Below, one piece after another: positions 1 to 11,569 of a DNA stretch of 64,000 nt (the first letter of the stretch is position 1; each line of letters begins with the position of its first letter). The translations under genes were made by a program, and so were the position numbers. The notes below the pieces were generated by a model. That model did no database searches. It saw only the letters and a list, made by a program, of their open reading frames with translations, and was not told where the DNA came from. The stretch lies in NCBI RefSeq assembly GCF_023006325.1, contig NZ_JAINDF010000003.1:62001-126000 (forward strand), written 5' to 3'. This DNA is from Kordiimonas marina (GTDB lineage Bacteria > Pseudomonadota > Alphaproteobacteria > Sphingomonadales > Kordiimonadaceae).

Positions 1-1
1 G

Positions 2-700
2 TCCGGCGGGGTTTCGCGCGGCAAGGGGGGCTCCATGCACATGTTCGACCCCGCACGCGGCTTCTATGGCGGTCACGGGATCGTCGGCGCGCAGGTTTCG
101 CTGGGCACGGGTCTTGGCTTCGCCGCCAAATACCGCAAGAGCGATAATGTCTCCATCGCCTATTTCGGCGACGGTGCCGCAAACCAGGGCCAGGTGTACG
201 AAAGCTTCAACATGGCGCGCATCTGGAACCTGCCGGTGATCTACATCATCGAGAACAACCAGTATGCCATGGGGACTTCGGTCGCCCGTGCGAGCTCTGA
301 AATCGAGCTGTACCGCCGTGGGGAAAGTTTCCGCATTCCGGGCAAGCAAGTTGACGGCATGAACGTCCTGGCTGTCCGCGCCGCGATGGATGAGGCTGTC
401 GCCCACTGCCGTGCTGGTGAAGGGCCGTTCATTCTTGAGATGAAGACCTACCGCTACCGCGGTCACTCCATGTCTGACCCGGCGAAATACCGTTCCAAGG
501 AAGAAGTCCAGAAAATGCGCGCCGAGCATGATTCGATCGATCAGCTCAAGCAGATGATCCTTGACCAGGGCATCATGGATGAGGCCGGGCTCAAGGATAT
601 CGACCGCGAAATCAAGGCTGCTGTCGCTGACGCGGCCACTTTCGCGACCGAGTGTCCGGAGCCGGATCTCAGCGAGCTTTATACCGACGTTCTGGCGTAA
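2..700 (+). CDS. pdhA: Pyruvate dehydrogenase E1 component subunit alpha, 5' end outside window
   Basis: This is the C-terminal 232 residues of the thiamine-diphosphate-dependent E1 alpha subunit, which decarboxylates pyruvate in the cytosolic pyruvate dehydrogenase complex. The reading frame is open from base 2, so the gene is cut by the window edge and is not truly truncated. The ThDP-binding motif runs from GDGAANQG to [11 protein letters not shown], and the conserved loop [11 protein letters not shown] is present near codon 155 of the visible part. It ends 14 bases before pdhB and heads an operon with pdhB, a small ORF, pdhC and lpd. The call is secure; only the N-terminus is unseen. Confidence 0.96.
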   Translation, partial: SGGVSRGKGGSMHMFDPARGFYGGHGIVGAQVSLGTGLGFAAKYRKSDNVSIAYFGDGAANQGQVYESFNMARIWNLPVIYIIENNQYAMGTSVARASSEIELYRRGESFRIPGKQVDGMNVLAVRAAMDEAVAHCRAGEGPFILEMKTYRYRGHSMSDPAKYRSKEEVQKMRAEHDSIDQLKQMILDQGIMDEAGLKDIDREIKAAVADAATFATECPEPDLSELYTDVLA

Positions 701-714
701 GGGAAGTACACGTA

Positions 715-2088
<1,374 letters not shown>

Positions 2089-2106
2089 GCACCAAGGAGA
2101 AACCGA

Positions 2107-2331
2107 ATGAGAAGAAGGTTTATTCGGCGGTTCAACAGCCGTCACGGACTTAGTTCAGCGTTTCGTGGCCCCAAGGCACGCTCTGATTATCGGGAGCCGA
2201 GCACGGGCGGAAGTGAAGGGGCGACGAGCACCTTCGGCGACTGGGAAAGCCGACTATACCTTCTCGTGATCATCGCGGGCATCGTCATGGTGGTCCATTC
2301 GGTCTTGTGGCCTCATAACGCCCTCATGTGA
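2107..2331 (+). CDS. Small single-pass membrane protein of unknown function inside the pdh operon
   Basis: This encodes 74 residues with a strongly basic N-terminus (MRRRFIRRFNSR) and one hydrophobic segment at about residues 50-68 (LYLLVIIAGIVMVVHSVLW). That topology suggests an inner-membrane anchor with a short C-terminal tail. A good Shine-Dalgarno, aaggag, lies 7 bases before the ATG. It sits 18 bases after pdhB and 25 bases before pdhC, on the same strand, so it should be co-transcribed with the complex. I recognise no family. A role in placing the complex at the membrane would be speculation. Confidence 0.72.
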   Translation: MRRRFIRRFNSRHGLSSAFRGPKARSDYREPSTGGSEGATSTFGDWESRLYLLVIIAGIVMVVHSVLWPHNALM

Positions 2332-2356
2332 GGGTGGAGAGTGAAAGAGAATAAGT

Positions 2357-3697
2357 ATGGCTATTGAGATTTTCATGCCGGCCCTGTCACCCACGATGGA
2401 AAAGGGTACGTTGGCAAAATGGCTGGTAAAAGAAGGGGATACGATCTCCTCAGGTGACGTGATCGCCGAGATCGAGACCGATAAGGCGACCATGGAAGTC
2501 GAGAGCATCGACGATGGTACGGTCGCGAAAATCCTCGTTGCTGAAGGTACGGACGATGTGCCGGTCGGCAAGATTATCGCCATGCTGGCGGAAGAGGGCG
2601 AGGATGTCGCGAGCGTGGAAGCGCCTGCGGCGGCCGCAGCTCCCGCACCTGCACCGGCCGTAGAAGCCAAGGCAGAACAAGCAGTTAAGCCTGTCGTTGA
2701 TGCGATTCCGACGCCGGTCAATGGCCAGATCACCGATGCTCAGGTCGTCAATCCGCAAGTTACCGACGCGGTGACCGGCGACCGGGTGAAGGCCTCGCCG
2801 CTTGCCCGCCGTATCGCGTCCCAAGAAGGTGTTGATATCGCTGCTGTTTCCGGCACCGGCCCACACGGCCGCGTGATCAAGCGTGACGTCGAAGCCGCGC
2901 TCAAATCCGGCACGGCCCAAGCTGTTGCACCTGCAACACAAGCCGCCCAAACCGCTGTTGCACCTGCAACAGTTGGCGCTGCACCGACCTATGGCCCGCA
3001 TGACGACATTCCGTACCGCGAGGAACGGCTGTCGAACATGCGCAAAACCATCGCCAAGCGCCTGACGGAATCGAAGCAGCATGTGCCGCACTTCTACCTG
3101 ACCATCGATTGCGAGATGGACAAGCTGATGGAGCAGCGCAAGGTGCTGAACGCCAAACTGGCGGAGACGGGCACCAAGCTGTCGGTCAACGATTTCATCA
3201 TCCGCGCCTCAGCGCTCGCGCTCAAGAAAGTCCCGGCCGCCAACGTTCAGTTCGCGGGCGACAAGATGTACTGGTATGAGCGCGCCGACATTTCGGTCGC
3301 GGTCGCCATCGAAGGCGGCCTGGTCACCCCGGTTATCCGCGGCGCCGACCAGAAGGGCCTCGGTGAAATCTCCGCCGACATGAAGGACCTGGCCACCCGC
3401 GCGCGTGACGGCAAGCTGATGCCGGAAGATTACGCCGGCGGTACCTTCTCCATCTCCAACCTCGGCATGTATGGCATCAAGGAATTCGGCGCGGTCATCA
3501 ACCCGCCGCAGGGCGCGATCCTCGCGGTCGGTGCCGGTGAACAGCGTCCGGTGGTGAAAGACGGCGCGCTGGCCGTCGCCACGGTGATGAGCTGCACGCT
3601 TTCGTGTGACCACCGCGCGGTTGACGGTGCCGTGGGTGCCCAGTTCCTCGCCGCTTTCAAAGGGTATATCGAAGACCCGATCACCATGCTGCTTTAA
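2357..3697 (+). CDS. pdhC: Dihydrolipoyllysine-residue acetyltransferase, PDH E2
   Basis: This 446-residue E2 core transfers the acetyl group from lipoyl-lysine to CoA. It has one N-terminal lipoyl domain with K43, an Ala/Pro/Glu-rich linker with VNPQVTDAV-like segments, a peripheral E3/E1-binding domain at about 145-182 (ASPLARRIA through GRVIKRDVEAAL), a second linker and the catalytic domain. The active-site signature DHRAVDG is at 418-424, with H419 and D423. The first 50 residues are almost identical to those of PdhB, suggesting lipoyl-domain duplication. Downstream, lpd starts after 11 bases. Confidence 0.96.
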   Translation: MAIEIFMPALSPTMEKGTLAKWLVKEGDTISSGDVIAEIETDKATMEVESIDDGTVAKILVAEGTDDVPVGKIIAMLAEEGEDVASVEAPAAAAAPAPAPAVEAKAEQAVKPVVDAIPTPVNGQITDAQVVNPQVTDAVTGDRVKASPLARRIASQEGVDIAAVSGTGPHGRVIKRDVEAALKSGTAQAVAPATQAAQTAVAPATVGAAPTYGPHDDIPYREERLSNMRKTIAKRLTESKQHVPHFYLTIDCEMDKLMEQRKVLNAKLAETGTKLSVNDFIIRASALALKKVPAANVQFAGDKMYWYERADISVAVAIEGGLVTPVIRGADQKGLGEISADMKDLATRARDGKLMPEDYAGGTFSISNLGMYGIKEFGAVINPPQGAILAVGAGEQRPVVKDGALAVATVMSCTLSCDHRAVDGAVGAQFLAAFKGYIEDPITMLL

Positions 3698-3708
3698 GGG
3701 GACGATAG

Positions 3709-5106
<1,398 letters not shown>

Positions 5107-5421
5107 GGACAGAGTTCCTGGACCCGCCGGTCAAGCCGGCGGGTGACGACTTAATTAATTTCGTCATTCGCCGACTTGATCGGCGAATCCAGTGGTGCCG
5201 GGCAATGGTCCTGCGGGTAAGAACCCGTCCTTCTGGACACGGGCCCCGCGCTCAGGTACAAGCTGCCCCGCGTGTCACGGGGGGTGAAAGCCGCCCATCC
5301 GGTCGTTATACTGGCCGGAAACTGGCAGGAACGCCGCGCCCATGCAGGCGCACCAAGGTCTCAAACAGCGGGCCGCTCCCTGAAGGTCAGGGAAGAGTTG
5401 GCCCCGAAGTGGATGAGTAGC
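5107..5421. other. Noncoding spacer between lpd and lipA
   Basis: This 315-base gap holds the compound palindrome at 5118-5192, a short GC hairpin around 5214-5227, and GC-rich sequence (about 5230-5400) without a clear open frame. An in-frame upstream extension of lipA is possible here but has no family support. Confidence 0.6.
5118..5192. repeat. Compound REP/BIME-like palindrome after the pdh operon
   Basis: Two hairpins are arranged as mirror images. Hairpin 1 has arms at 5122-5130 and 5136-5144 (ACCCGCCGG and CCGGCGGGT). Hairpin 2 has arms at 5166-5174 and 5180-5188 (ATTCGCCGA and TCGGCGAAT). Flanks read CTGGA-hairpin-TGACGA and then TCGTCA-hairpin-TCCAG, separated by TTAATTAATT. The same layout recurs at 6411-6496. 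It may also act as a transcript end for the pdh operon. Confidence 0.75.
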
Positions 5422-6375
5422 ATGGCAGACGATATCAAGCAGCCGAACATGGACCAGCCCAAAGAGGCGGAGGCGCCGCGGTTCGCGCGCAAGCCGGACT
5501 GGATCCGCGTCAAGGCGCCGGTAAGCCGCGAATATAACGAAACCCGCAAGATGATGCGGGAGCTGAAGCTGCACACCGTCTGCGAGGAAGCCGCGTGCCC
5601 GAACATCGGCGAATGCTGGAAGCAGAAGCACGCCACCATCATGATCCTCGGCGATACCTGCACCCGCGCCTGCGCCTTCTGTAACGTCAAGACTGGCCGC
5701 CCGATGGCCGTTGACCCCTTGGAGCCCTTGCATACCGCAGAAGCCTGTGCCGCCATGGGCCTCAGCCACATCGTTATCACCTCCGTCGACCGCGATGACC
5801 TGGAGGACGGCGGTGCCGACCAGTTCGTGCGTGTGATCGAGGCGCTCAGAGCCAAAAGCCCGCAGACGACCATTGAAATCCTGACGCCGGACTTCCGCAA
5901 CAAGCCGGGCGCGATCGAGAAGGTCGCCGCGGCCAAGCCGGATGTGTTCAACCACAACCTGGAAACCGTGCCGCGGAACTATCCGAAAATTCGCCCGGGC
6001 GCGCGCTATTACCATTCGCTGCGCCTCCTCGATAAAGTGAAGCAGATCGACCCGTCGATCTTCACCAAATCCGGCATCATGGTCGGCCTCGGGGAAGAGC
6101 GCATGGAAGTCAGCCAGGTTATGGATGACATGCGCATGGCCGATATCGACTTCATCACCATCGGCCAGTATCTGCAGCCGACCCCGCGCCATACCAAGCT
6201 GGACCGGTTCGTGACCCCGGATGAGTTCAAGGCGTATGAGCGCATGGCGAAGGGCAAGGGCTTCCTGATGGTCTCGGCCACGCCGCTCACGCGTTCCAGC
6301 TATCTGGCAGGGGACGATTTCGCCAAGCTCCGCGCCGCGCGCGAAGCGCAGCTCAACGCGAAGGCCGCCAAGTAG
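5422..6375 (+). CDS. lipA: Lipoyl synthase (radical SAM)
   Basis: LipA inserts two sulfur atoms into protein-bound octanoyl groups, making the lipoyl cofactor used by PdhB and PdhC next door. With the start at ATG 5422 it has 317 residues. The auxiliary iron-sulfur cysteines are C54, C59 and C65 ([12 protein letters not shown]), and the radical-SAM cluster cysteines are C80, C84 and C87 (CTRACAFC). The C-terminal RSSYLAGD holds the conserved serine ligand. An in-frame ATG at 5413 is an equally possible start. The frame is open back to 5272, but that part is not LipA-like. The gene lies between two palindromic repeats. Confidence 0.95.
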   Translation: MADDIKQPNMDQPKEAEAPRFARKPDWIRVKAPVSREYNETRKMMRELKLHTVCEEAACPNIGECWKQKHATIMILGDTCTRACAFCNVKTGRPMAVDPLEPLHTAEACAAMGLSHIVITSVDRDDLEDGGADQFVRVIEALRAKSPQTTIEILTPDFRNKPGAIEKVAAAKPDVFNHNLETVPRNYPKIRPGARYYHSLRLLDKVKQIDPSIFTKSGIMVGLGEERMEVSQVMDDMRMADIDFITIGQYLQPTPRHTKLDRFVTPDEFKAYERMAKGKGFLMVSATPLTRSSYLAGDDFAKLRAAREAQLNAKAAK

Positions 6376-6410
6376 GGCTTAGCCTCACTAGGCGATAATC
6401 TGTGTGACGT

Positions 6411-6496
6411 CTGGATGCTGAAACAAGTTCAGCATGACAGGGGGCTTTCGTTTTCAGCCTGTTCATGCGTCCCCCTGAACTTGTTTCAGGGTCCAG
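6411..6496. repeat. Second compound REP/BIME-like palindrome, after lipA
   Basis: Hairpin 1 has arms at 6416-6422 and 6428-6434 (TGCTGAA and TTCAGCA) around ACAAG. Hairpin 2 has arms at 6473-6479 and 6485-6491 (CCCTGAA and TTCAGGG) around CTTGT. The flanks are CTGGA on the left and TCCAG on the right, as in the 5118-5192 element. The core resembles the widespread alphaproteobacterial repeat around GAAACAAGTTC. The rest of the 6376-6574 gap shows nothing else. Confidence 0.75.
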
Positions 6497-6574
6497 TTTC
6501 TGTAACCGGCGCTCATCCGCTTGACAGTTCCGCCGCAATTGTGACACTGGCCCGACACCAAAGGGGAGGGGCTG

Positions 6575-7324
6575 GTGGAAACCTGTTTGAATTGCAGTGC
6601 TCAGCTTTCTGGGCCTTATTGCAGCCAGTGTGGGCAGAAACATGCCAGCGGGCGCTTGACGCTGCCTGATATAGCCTCCCACACCTTCGAAGCGCTGACA
6701 GAGTTCGATTCAAGGCTTTGGCGCACGGTGCGCGAATGCACCCTCAATCCCGGCCTTGTGGCGCTTAACTATATTTCTGGCCAGCGCGCGCGCTATGTGA
6801 ATCCGGTTAAATTTTTTCTCACCGTGTTTGCGGTCTATGTCGCGGCGCTGACATTTTCCGGCACGCTGGACCGCATTGCAGATGACGCCGTTCATTTCAG
6901 CGCGGACACGGACATGCAAAGCTCCGTCGCGCGTACGGCTGTGGCCATTCAGGCCGTCCTCCGAACCCATTTCAACCTGATCTTTTTTATCGCCCTGCCG
7001 GTCGCTGCTTTTGCGCTCAGGTGGCAATATTGGCGGGCCGGTCGCACCTATGCTGAAACGCTGGCGTTTGTGAGCTATCTGGCCGGGATCACTTCGCTCT
7101 ATAGCTTGCTGTTCGTGCCGGTTTTCTACGCGTTCCATACCTACAGCGGCACACCGCGCGGCATGATCCTGACATTCCTGTTCCTCATTGGTTCGCGTAC
7201 GTTTTTCGACATGACATGGCCGCGCGCCATCGGTGGGCTTATGGTTGCGGTCATCATCTATTTCGTTTGTATGATTGCCGAGGGTATCGTTTTGGCGTGG
7301 CTGCATATGGCGGGGTTGCTTTGA
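6575..7324 (+). CDS. DUF3667-like zinc-ribbon membrane protein
   Basis: This 249-residue protein starts with a zinc-ribbon-like CLNC-x9-CSQC pair (residues 4-20), followed by a conserved LTxxDSRLWRTVRECTLNPG-type block and the QRARYVNPVKFFL motif. The second half has four or five hydrophobic segments, at about 83-97, 129-146, 165-188, 196-208 and 219-245. This arrangement fits DUF3667, a family of unknown function. The GTG start at 6575 is supported by aaggggaggg 5 bases upstream. It stands alone, between lipA and the COQ10-like gene on the same strand. The family call is by pattern memory and should be checked. Confidence 0.7.
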   Translation: METCLNCSAQLSGPYCSQCGQKHASGRLTLPDIASHTFEALTEFDSRLWRTVRECTLNPGLVALNYISGQRARYVNPVKFFLTVFAVYVAALTFSGTLDRIADDAVHFSADTDMQSSVARTAVAIQAVLRTHFNLIFFIALPVAAFALRWQYWRAGRTYAETLAFVSYLAGITSLYSLLFVPVFYAFHTYSGTPRGMILTFLFLIGSRTFFDMTWPRAIGGLMVAVIIYFVCMIAEGIVLAWLHMAGLL

Positions 7325-7388
7325 TGCTTGAAGCCTCCCGGTTTCACCGTTAGAAAAGCCCGCAAGCAGACACTCGTTTCAGGACACC

Positions 7389-7847
7389 ATGCCCCATTAC
7401 GCCGAAAAGAAAATCCTGCCCTACAGCGCGCACGAGCTTTACGACCTCGTCGCCGATGTCGCCAAGTACCCGGAATTCCTGCCCTGGTGCGTGGGCGCAC
7501 GGGTTTATAACCGCAAGGCCGGGCAGTTCGATGCCGACGTGATGATCGGCTTCAAGATGTTCCGCGAACGCTTCACCTCCCGCGTGACGCTCCAGGAAGA
7601 TGCGCGGGTTGATGTCGACTATATCAAGGGGCCGATGAAGCGGCTTTACAATCACTGGCGTTTCATCCCGCAAGGCGACGGCAGCTGCATGATCGATTTC
7701 GAGGTCGATTTCGATTTCAAGAACGCGCTCCTCAACCAGATGATCGGCGGCCTGTTCGGTGAGGCCAGCAAGCGCATGGTTCATGCGTTTGAGCTGCGCG
7801 CACAGGCACTTTACGGTGACCGCAGCCTGCCGGAAAGCCACGTCTGA
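7389..7847 (+). CDS. COQ10-like START/SRPBCC-domain protein (coenzyme Q binding)
   Basis: This 152-residue single-domain protein matches the COQ10/RatA branch of the SRPBCC fold, with the typical start ILPYSAHELYDLVADVAKYPEFLPWC and the PMKRLYNHWRF block before the C-terminal helix. In alphaproteobacteria such proteins are thought to bind or chaperone ubiquinone for respiration. The E. coli homologue was named RatA for an effect on ribosome assembly, so the molecular role is not settled. It is the usual length. The ATG at 7389 follows 64 bases after the previous gene. Confidence 0.88.
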   Translation: MPHYAEKKILPYSAHELYDLVADVAKYPEFLPWCVGARVYNRKAGQFDADVMIGFKMFRERFTSRVTLQEDARVDVDYIKGPMKRLYNHWRFIPQGDGSCMIDFEVDFDFKNALLNQMIGGLFGEASKRMVHAFELRAQALYGDRSLPESHV

Positions 7848-7946
7848 CGGCGATTTTTGTGCTTTTTCAGGTGTTTGACCGGGGTCAAGGTCCACAGCGC
7901 GTGAAAATGGTGCTATGGTCCCAAGCTCAAGAAGGAGACACAGCCT

Positions 7947-8222
7947 ATGTCAGAATTTCTGCACCGTTTGGCGGAAGAACTTCGGGTCCGTGAGAAGTTC
8001 ATGGAAGATCATTCGACCACGCCGGCCTTCCAGCAAGGCGGCCAGGAAAGTCGGCTCGAATTCGACCGGCTTCTGAATGACCTGAAGGCCTTTGTGGAGC
8101 AGGTGACCAAAGCGCGCGACAGCGGCAAGGATTTCGATGTGCATTTCGAGCGCGAGATCAAGGAGCGTGCCGAAAAGATGCAGATGCGTATCGAGGCCTG
8201 GTCAAAGACTCTGCAGCGCTAA
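7947..8222 (+). CDS. Conserved small hypothetical protein, helical
   Basis: This 91-residue protein is rich in Glu, Arg, Lys and Phe and looks almost fully alpha-helical. It has no signal peptide, membrane segment or cysteine. A strong Shine-Dalgarno (aagaaggaga) lies 7-8 bases before the ATG, so translation is likely. It follows the COQ10-like gene by 99 bases and faces pncC, whose stop is 14 bases away. I do not recognise the family. Amphipathic heptads at about 50-88 could form a short coiled coil. Confidence 0.75.
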   Translation: MSEFLHRLAEELRVREKFMEDHSTTPAFQQGGQESRLEFDRLLNDLKAFVEQVTKARDSGKDFDVHFEREIKERAEKMQMRIEAWSKTLQR

Positions 8223-8236
8223 GGGCAATATGCGTG

Positions 8237-8731
8237 TCAGCTGAGAAGCGCTGACCGCAGCATCTTGAGCGCGTGACGCACGCTTTGGGTCCGCACATGT
8301 GCGCGGCCCAGATCCCCGAACTGGACAGTCTCGGATATCGGCATCTCGCCCTGGCGCGCGAGGCCGAAACACACCATGCCGACCGGCTTTTCGGCACTGC
8401 CGCCGCCGGGCCCGGCAACCCCTGTCACCGAAATCGCAAGGTCAGCCTTGCTGTTGACCAGCGCGCCGTAAGCCATCTCCTTGGCGACCGCCTCGGACAC
8501 CGCGCCGAAACGGTCCAGGCTCTCCGCACTCACATCCAGCATCTGGTTCTTGGCTTCGTTCGAATAGGTGACGAAGCCACGGTCGACCACGTCGGAGGAG
8601 CCCGGAATGTCGGTGAGTGCCGCGGCGATCATGCCGCCGGTGCAGGATTCGGCCGTGACGATCATCTGGCCGTGCGCGCGGGCCATGTCGAGGATCGAGC
8701 TTGCCAGCATTTCGATTTCGGGGTCGGTCAT
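8237..8731 (-). CDS. pncC: CinA-family C-terminal domain protein (nicotinamide-nucleotide amidohydrolase)
   Basis: This 164-residue protein matches the stand-alone CinA C-terminal domain, which deamidates NMN to nicotinate mononucleotide in pyridine nucleotide recycling. The visible signatures are TAESCTGGMIAAALTDIPGSS at the N-terminus, VTYSNEAKNQML in the middle, and VTGVAGPGGGSAEKPVG. There is no N-terminal CinA domain, so this is the short form. It is the last gene of a minus-strand run ispDF-pgpA-pncC, 81 bases after pgpA. Confidence 0.9.
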   Translation of the reverse strand: MTDPEIEMLASSILDMARAHGQMIVTAESCTGGMIAAALTDIPGSSDVVDRGFVTYSNEAKNQMLDVSAESLDRFGAVSEAVAKEMAYGALVNSKADLAISVTGVAGPGGGSAEKPVGMVCFGLARQGEMPISETVQFGDLGRAHVRTQSVRHALKMLRSALLS

Positions 8732-8812
8732 AAAGCCTCGCTTGGTCAGAAGGGGTAACCGGCCCGCTCATTGAGCCACGCGGAAGACGCTTCCGTCAAG
8801 CAGGCTTAGTGT

Positions 8813-9322
8813 TTAGGCAATCAGCCCGGCGCCCATCAGGAACCACAGGATGCCAGCCGCGAAGAGGCCCGCGACAAGATCATCGACAATAACGCCGAGC
8901 CCACCCTTCACGTGGGTATCGAGCCAGCAGATCGGCCAGGGTTTGAGGATATCGAACACCCGGAACAGCAGGAAGGCGGCGATGAGCGGCAGGATATGCG
9001 GCGGCTGGTGTGTGAGCGGCAGAAGCGCGAGCCACAGCCCGGCGACTTCGTCGATCACGATCTCGGGCGCGTCATGAATGCGGGTTTTGGCCTCGATGCC
9101 GTCGATCAGCTTGGCGGAGACGAGGGTGAGGGCAGCCACCAGCACGGTCATCAGCACGGGGCCGGTGCCTGCGACGAGCAGGCCGTAGCCCGCGATCAGC
9201 GCGGCGAGGCTGCCCCAGGTGCCGGGCGCGGGCTTCAAAAGGCCGGAGCCGAAGAAGGTCACGACCCAGAAGGCCGGGCTTTTATGGCGTTCAGGCCAGG
9301 TGCGGAGGGAGATTTTCGCCAT
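8813..9322 (-). CDS. pgpA: Phosphatidylglycerophosphatase A
   Basis: This 169-residue integral membrane enzyme removes the terminal phosphate of phosphatidylglycerophosphate to give phosphatidylglycerol. It shows the family opening FGSGLLKPAPGTWGSLAAL, the DDxE-like middle stretch HDAPEIVIDEVAGLW, the FDILKPWPI segment and the GLGVIVDDLVAGL end, with three or four hydrophobic segments. The start lies 2 bases after the ispDF stop, so the two genes are translationally close. Substrate assignment follows the family. Confidence 0.92.
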   Translation of the reverse strand: MAKISLRTWPERHKSPAFWVVTFFGSGLLKPAPGTWGSLAALIAGYGLLVAGTGPVLMTVLVAALTLVSAKLIDGIEAKTRIHDAPEIVIDEVAGLWLALLPLTHQPPHILPLIAAFLLFRVFDILKPWPICWLDTHVKGGLGVIVDDLVAGLFAAGILWFLMGAGLIA

Positions 9323-9324
9323 CG

Positions 9325-10539
9325 TTACATGTCCTCCAGTGGAAGGCGCACGGTGGCGGTCGCTTGGGCTGCGATGCCTTCCTCGCGCCCAGTGAAGCCG
9401 AGCTTTTCGGTCGTAGTCGCCTGAACGCTCACCCGGTTCATCGGGATGTCCAGAAGCTCGGCGATGCGGGCGCGCATGGCATCCATATGTGGGCCGATCT
9501 TGGGCTTTTCGCAGATGAGCAACACGCCGACATGGGCGATCTGTCCGCCGCGGGCCAACACACGGTCACGGGCGAAACTCAGGAACACATGGCTTTCGCA
9601 TCCGCGCCATTTTTCGTCGCTTGGCGGGAAATGGGTGCCGATATCGCCGTCGCACAGGGCGGCGAGCAGGGCGTCAGTCAGCGCATGGAGGCCGACATCG
9701 GCGTCCGAATGGCCCTTGAGCGTGCGCCCGTGCGGGATTTTGATACCGCAGAGCCAGACATGGTCGCCGTCCTCGAAACGGTGGACGTCATAGCCCATGC
9801 CGGTGCGGACATCCGCGTTTGCCATCATGATTTTCTGCTCCGCCTTGATGAAATCGCCCGGCGTGGTGATTTTGAAATTGTCCTCGCGGCCTTCGACGAC
9901 CTGGACGTGGGCGCCCGCGGCTTCCATCACGGCGCCGTCGTCGGTGTAGCCGTCACCTTCTGCGGCTGCGTGCGCGGCCATCAGGTCTGCGAAGGGGAAC
10001 GCCTGTGGGGTCTGCACGGCATAAAGCCCATCCCGGTCCACCGTGCGCTTGATCACGCCGTCTTCTACCGCTTTCAGCGTATCGGTGACCTTGGTGGCTG
10101 GCAACACGGCTTTGGCGCCGTCTTCAAGCGCGGTGATCAGGCGCGAAACGGTGCCTGCGTCGATAAACGGCCGGGCGGCATCATGGACGAGGATATAATT
10201 TGGTGCGGCAGCCGAAAGCGCCTCAAGCCCGGCGCGCACGCTCGCCTGCCGGGTCTCACCGCCATTCACCGGGGGCAGAAGCTCGAGCCCGGCGGTGGCG
10301 GTATCAAAAAATGCACGGTCATCAGCATTGATCACCACCTGGATCGGCGTACCGGGCAGGGCACGGGCCAGCGCCTCAAGCGTTAAGCGAATCAAAGGTT
10401 TACCGGCAATGGTGCGATATTGCTTCGGCAGGCCTTCACCCGCACGGGTGCCGCGTCCGGCGGCAACCACAAGGAAGGCCGCGGGGATCAGCGATTTTTC
10501 CGCACGCTGAGGCTGGCTTTTTGTTAAGACTTCTGGCAT
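9325..10539 (-). CDS. ispDF: Bifunctional IspD/IspF (MEP pathway)
   Basis: This 404-residue fusion carries two MEP-pathway enzymes of isoprenoid synthesis. Residues 20-240 are IspD (CDP-ME synthase), with [28 protein letters not shown] and TDDGAVMEA. Residues 247-404 are IspF (MECDP synthase), starting [12 protein letters not shown], with the metal-site [12 protein letters not shown], and ending in the [19 protein letters not shown] block. The fusion is a known alphaproteobacterial trait. The ATG at 10539 faces dusB, whose start is only 43 bases away, so divergent promoters must lie in or near that gap. Confidence 0.95.
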   Translation of the reverse strand: MPEVLTKSQPQRAEKSLIPAAFLVVAAGRGTRAGEGLPKQYRTIAGKPLIRLTLEALARALPGTPIQVVINADDRAFFDTATAGLELLPPVNGGETRQASVRAGLEALSAAAPNYILVHDAARPFIDAGTVSRLITALEDGAKAVLPATKVTDTLKAVEDGVIKRTVDRDGLYAVQTPQAFPFADLMAAHAAAEGDGYTDDGAVMEAAGAHVQVVEGREDNFKITTPGDFIKAEQKIMMANADVRTGMGYDVHRFEDGDHVWLCGIKIPHGRTLKGHSDADVGLHALTDALLAALCDGDIGTHFPPSDEKWRGCESHVFLSFARDRVLARGGQIAHVGVLLICEKPKIGPHMDAMRARIAELLDIPMNRVSVQATTTEKLGFTGREEGIAAQATATVRLPLEDM

Positions 10540-10582
10540 AAGCTGTGCCCAATATTTAGGCAGTGTTTATTTAGGTACGAAG

Positions 10583-11569
10583 ATGGCTCTTAACATTGGT
10601 CCGGTCGAAATCAAAGACCCAGTAATCTTGGCCCCCATGTCCGGCGTTACCGATATGCCGTTCCGCAGGCTCGTGAAGCGCTACGGGGCAGGCCTTGTCG
10701 TGTCTGAAATGATCGCGTCCGAGGCCATGATCCGCGCCAGCCGCAGAAGCCAGAAAATGGCGACGAGCTGCGCCGAGGAATTCCCGATGTCAGTCCAACT
10801 GGCCGGCTGCGAAGGCGCCAAGATGGCCGAGGCCGCCAAGCTCAATGAGGACCGCGGCGCCGCCATCATCGATATCAACATGGGCTGCCCGGTGAAAAAG
10901 GTCGTGAACGGTCACGCGGGCTCCTCGCTGATGCGCGATCTGGACCATGCCGGTTCCTTGATCGAAGCCACCGTGAACGCGGTTTCGCTGCCGGTGACGC
11001 TCAAGATGCGCCTCGGCTGGGACGACAGCAGCTTCAATGCGCCGGAACTGGCCAAGATCGCCGAACAGCTCGGCATCAAAATGGTTGTCGTGCACGGCCG
11101 GACCCGCTGCCAGATGTACCGGGGCAGCGCCGACTGGACCAAGGTTGGCAAGGTCAAGGAAGCCGTGAGCATTCCGGTGATCGTGAACGGTGACATCAAC
11201 ACGTTCGACGATGTGACCCGCGCGCTTGAGGAATCGAAAGCCGACGGCGTGATGATCGGCCGTGGCACCTATGGCCGTCCCTGGTTCGTCAGCCAGGCGA
11301 TGCATTACCTGCGCACCGGTGAAAAGATCGAGGACCCGAGCCTCGAGGAACAGTATGAGACGGTGATGGAGCATTATGACGACATGCTCACCCACTATGG
11401 CGTCGAGGCCGGTGTCCGTATCGCGCGCAAGCATCTTGGCTGGTACACCAAGGGCCTGCACAGCTCGGCCGAGTTCCGTAACCGGATCAATGCGCTCGAA
11501 AATCCTGAAGAGGTCAAGGAAGCGCTTAAGGGCTTCTACCTGCCACTCTGCGACCAGTTGGCGGCCTGA
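10583..11569 (+). CDS. dusB: tRNA-dihydrouridine synthase, DusB/NifR3 family
   Basis: This 328-residue flavoprotein reduces uridines in the tRNA D-loop. It has [15 protein letters not shown] at 17-31, the catalytic cysteine in [11 protein letters not shown] (about residue 102), [16 protein letters not shown], and the FMN-phosphate region [14 protein letters not shown]. In alphaproteobacteria this gene (historically nifR3) typically leads the ntrBC operon. That holds here: the stop TGA overlaps the ntrB ATG by one base. Confidence 0.95.
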   Translation: MALNIGPVEIKDPVILAPMSGVTDMPFRRLVKRYGAGLVVSEMIASEAMIRASRRSQKMATSCAEEFPMSVQLAGCEGAKMAEAAKLNEDRGAAIIDINMGCPVKKVVNGHAGSSLMRDLDHAGSLIEATVNAVSLPVTLKMRLGWDDSSFNAPELAKIAEQLGIKMVVVHGRTRCQMYRGSADWTKVGKVKEAVSIPVIVNGDINTFDDVTRALEESKADGVMIGRGTYGRPWFVSQAMHYLRTGEKIEDPSLEEQYETVMEHYDDMLTHYGVEAGVRIARKHLGWYTKGLHSSAEFRNRINALENPEEVKEALKGFYLPLCDQLAA

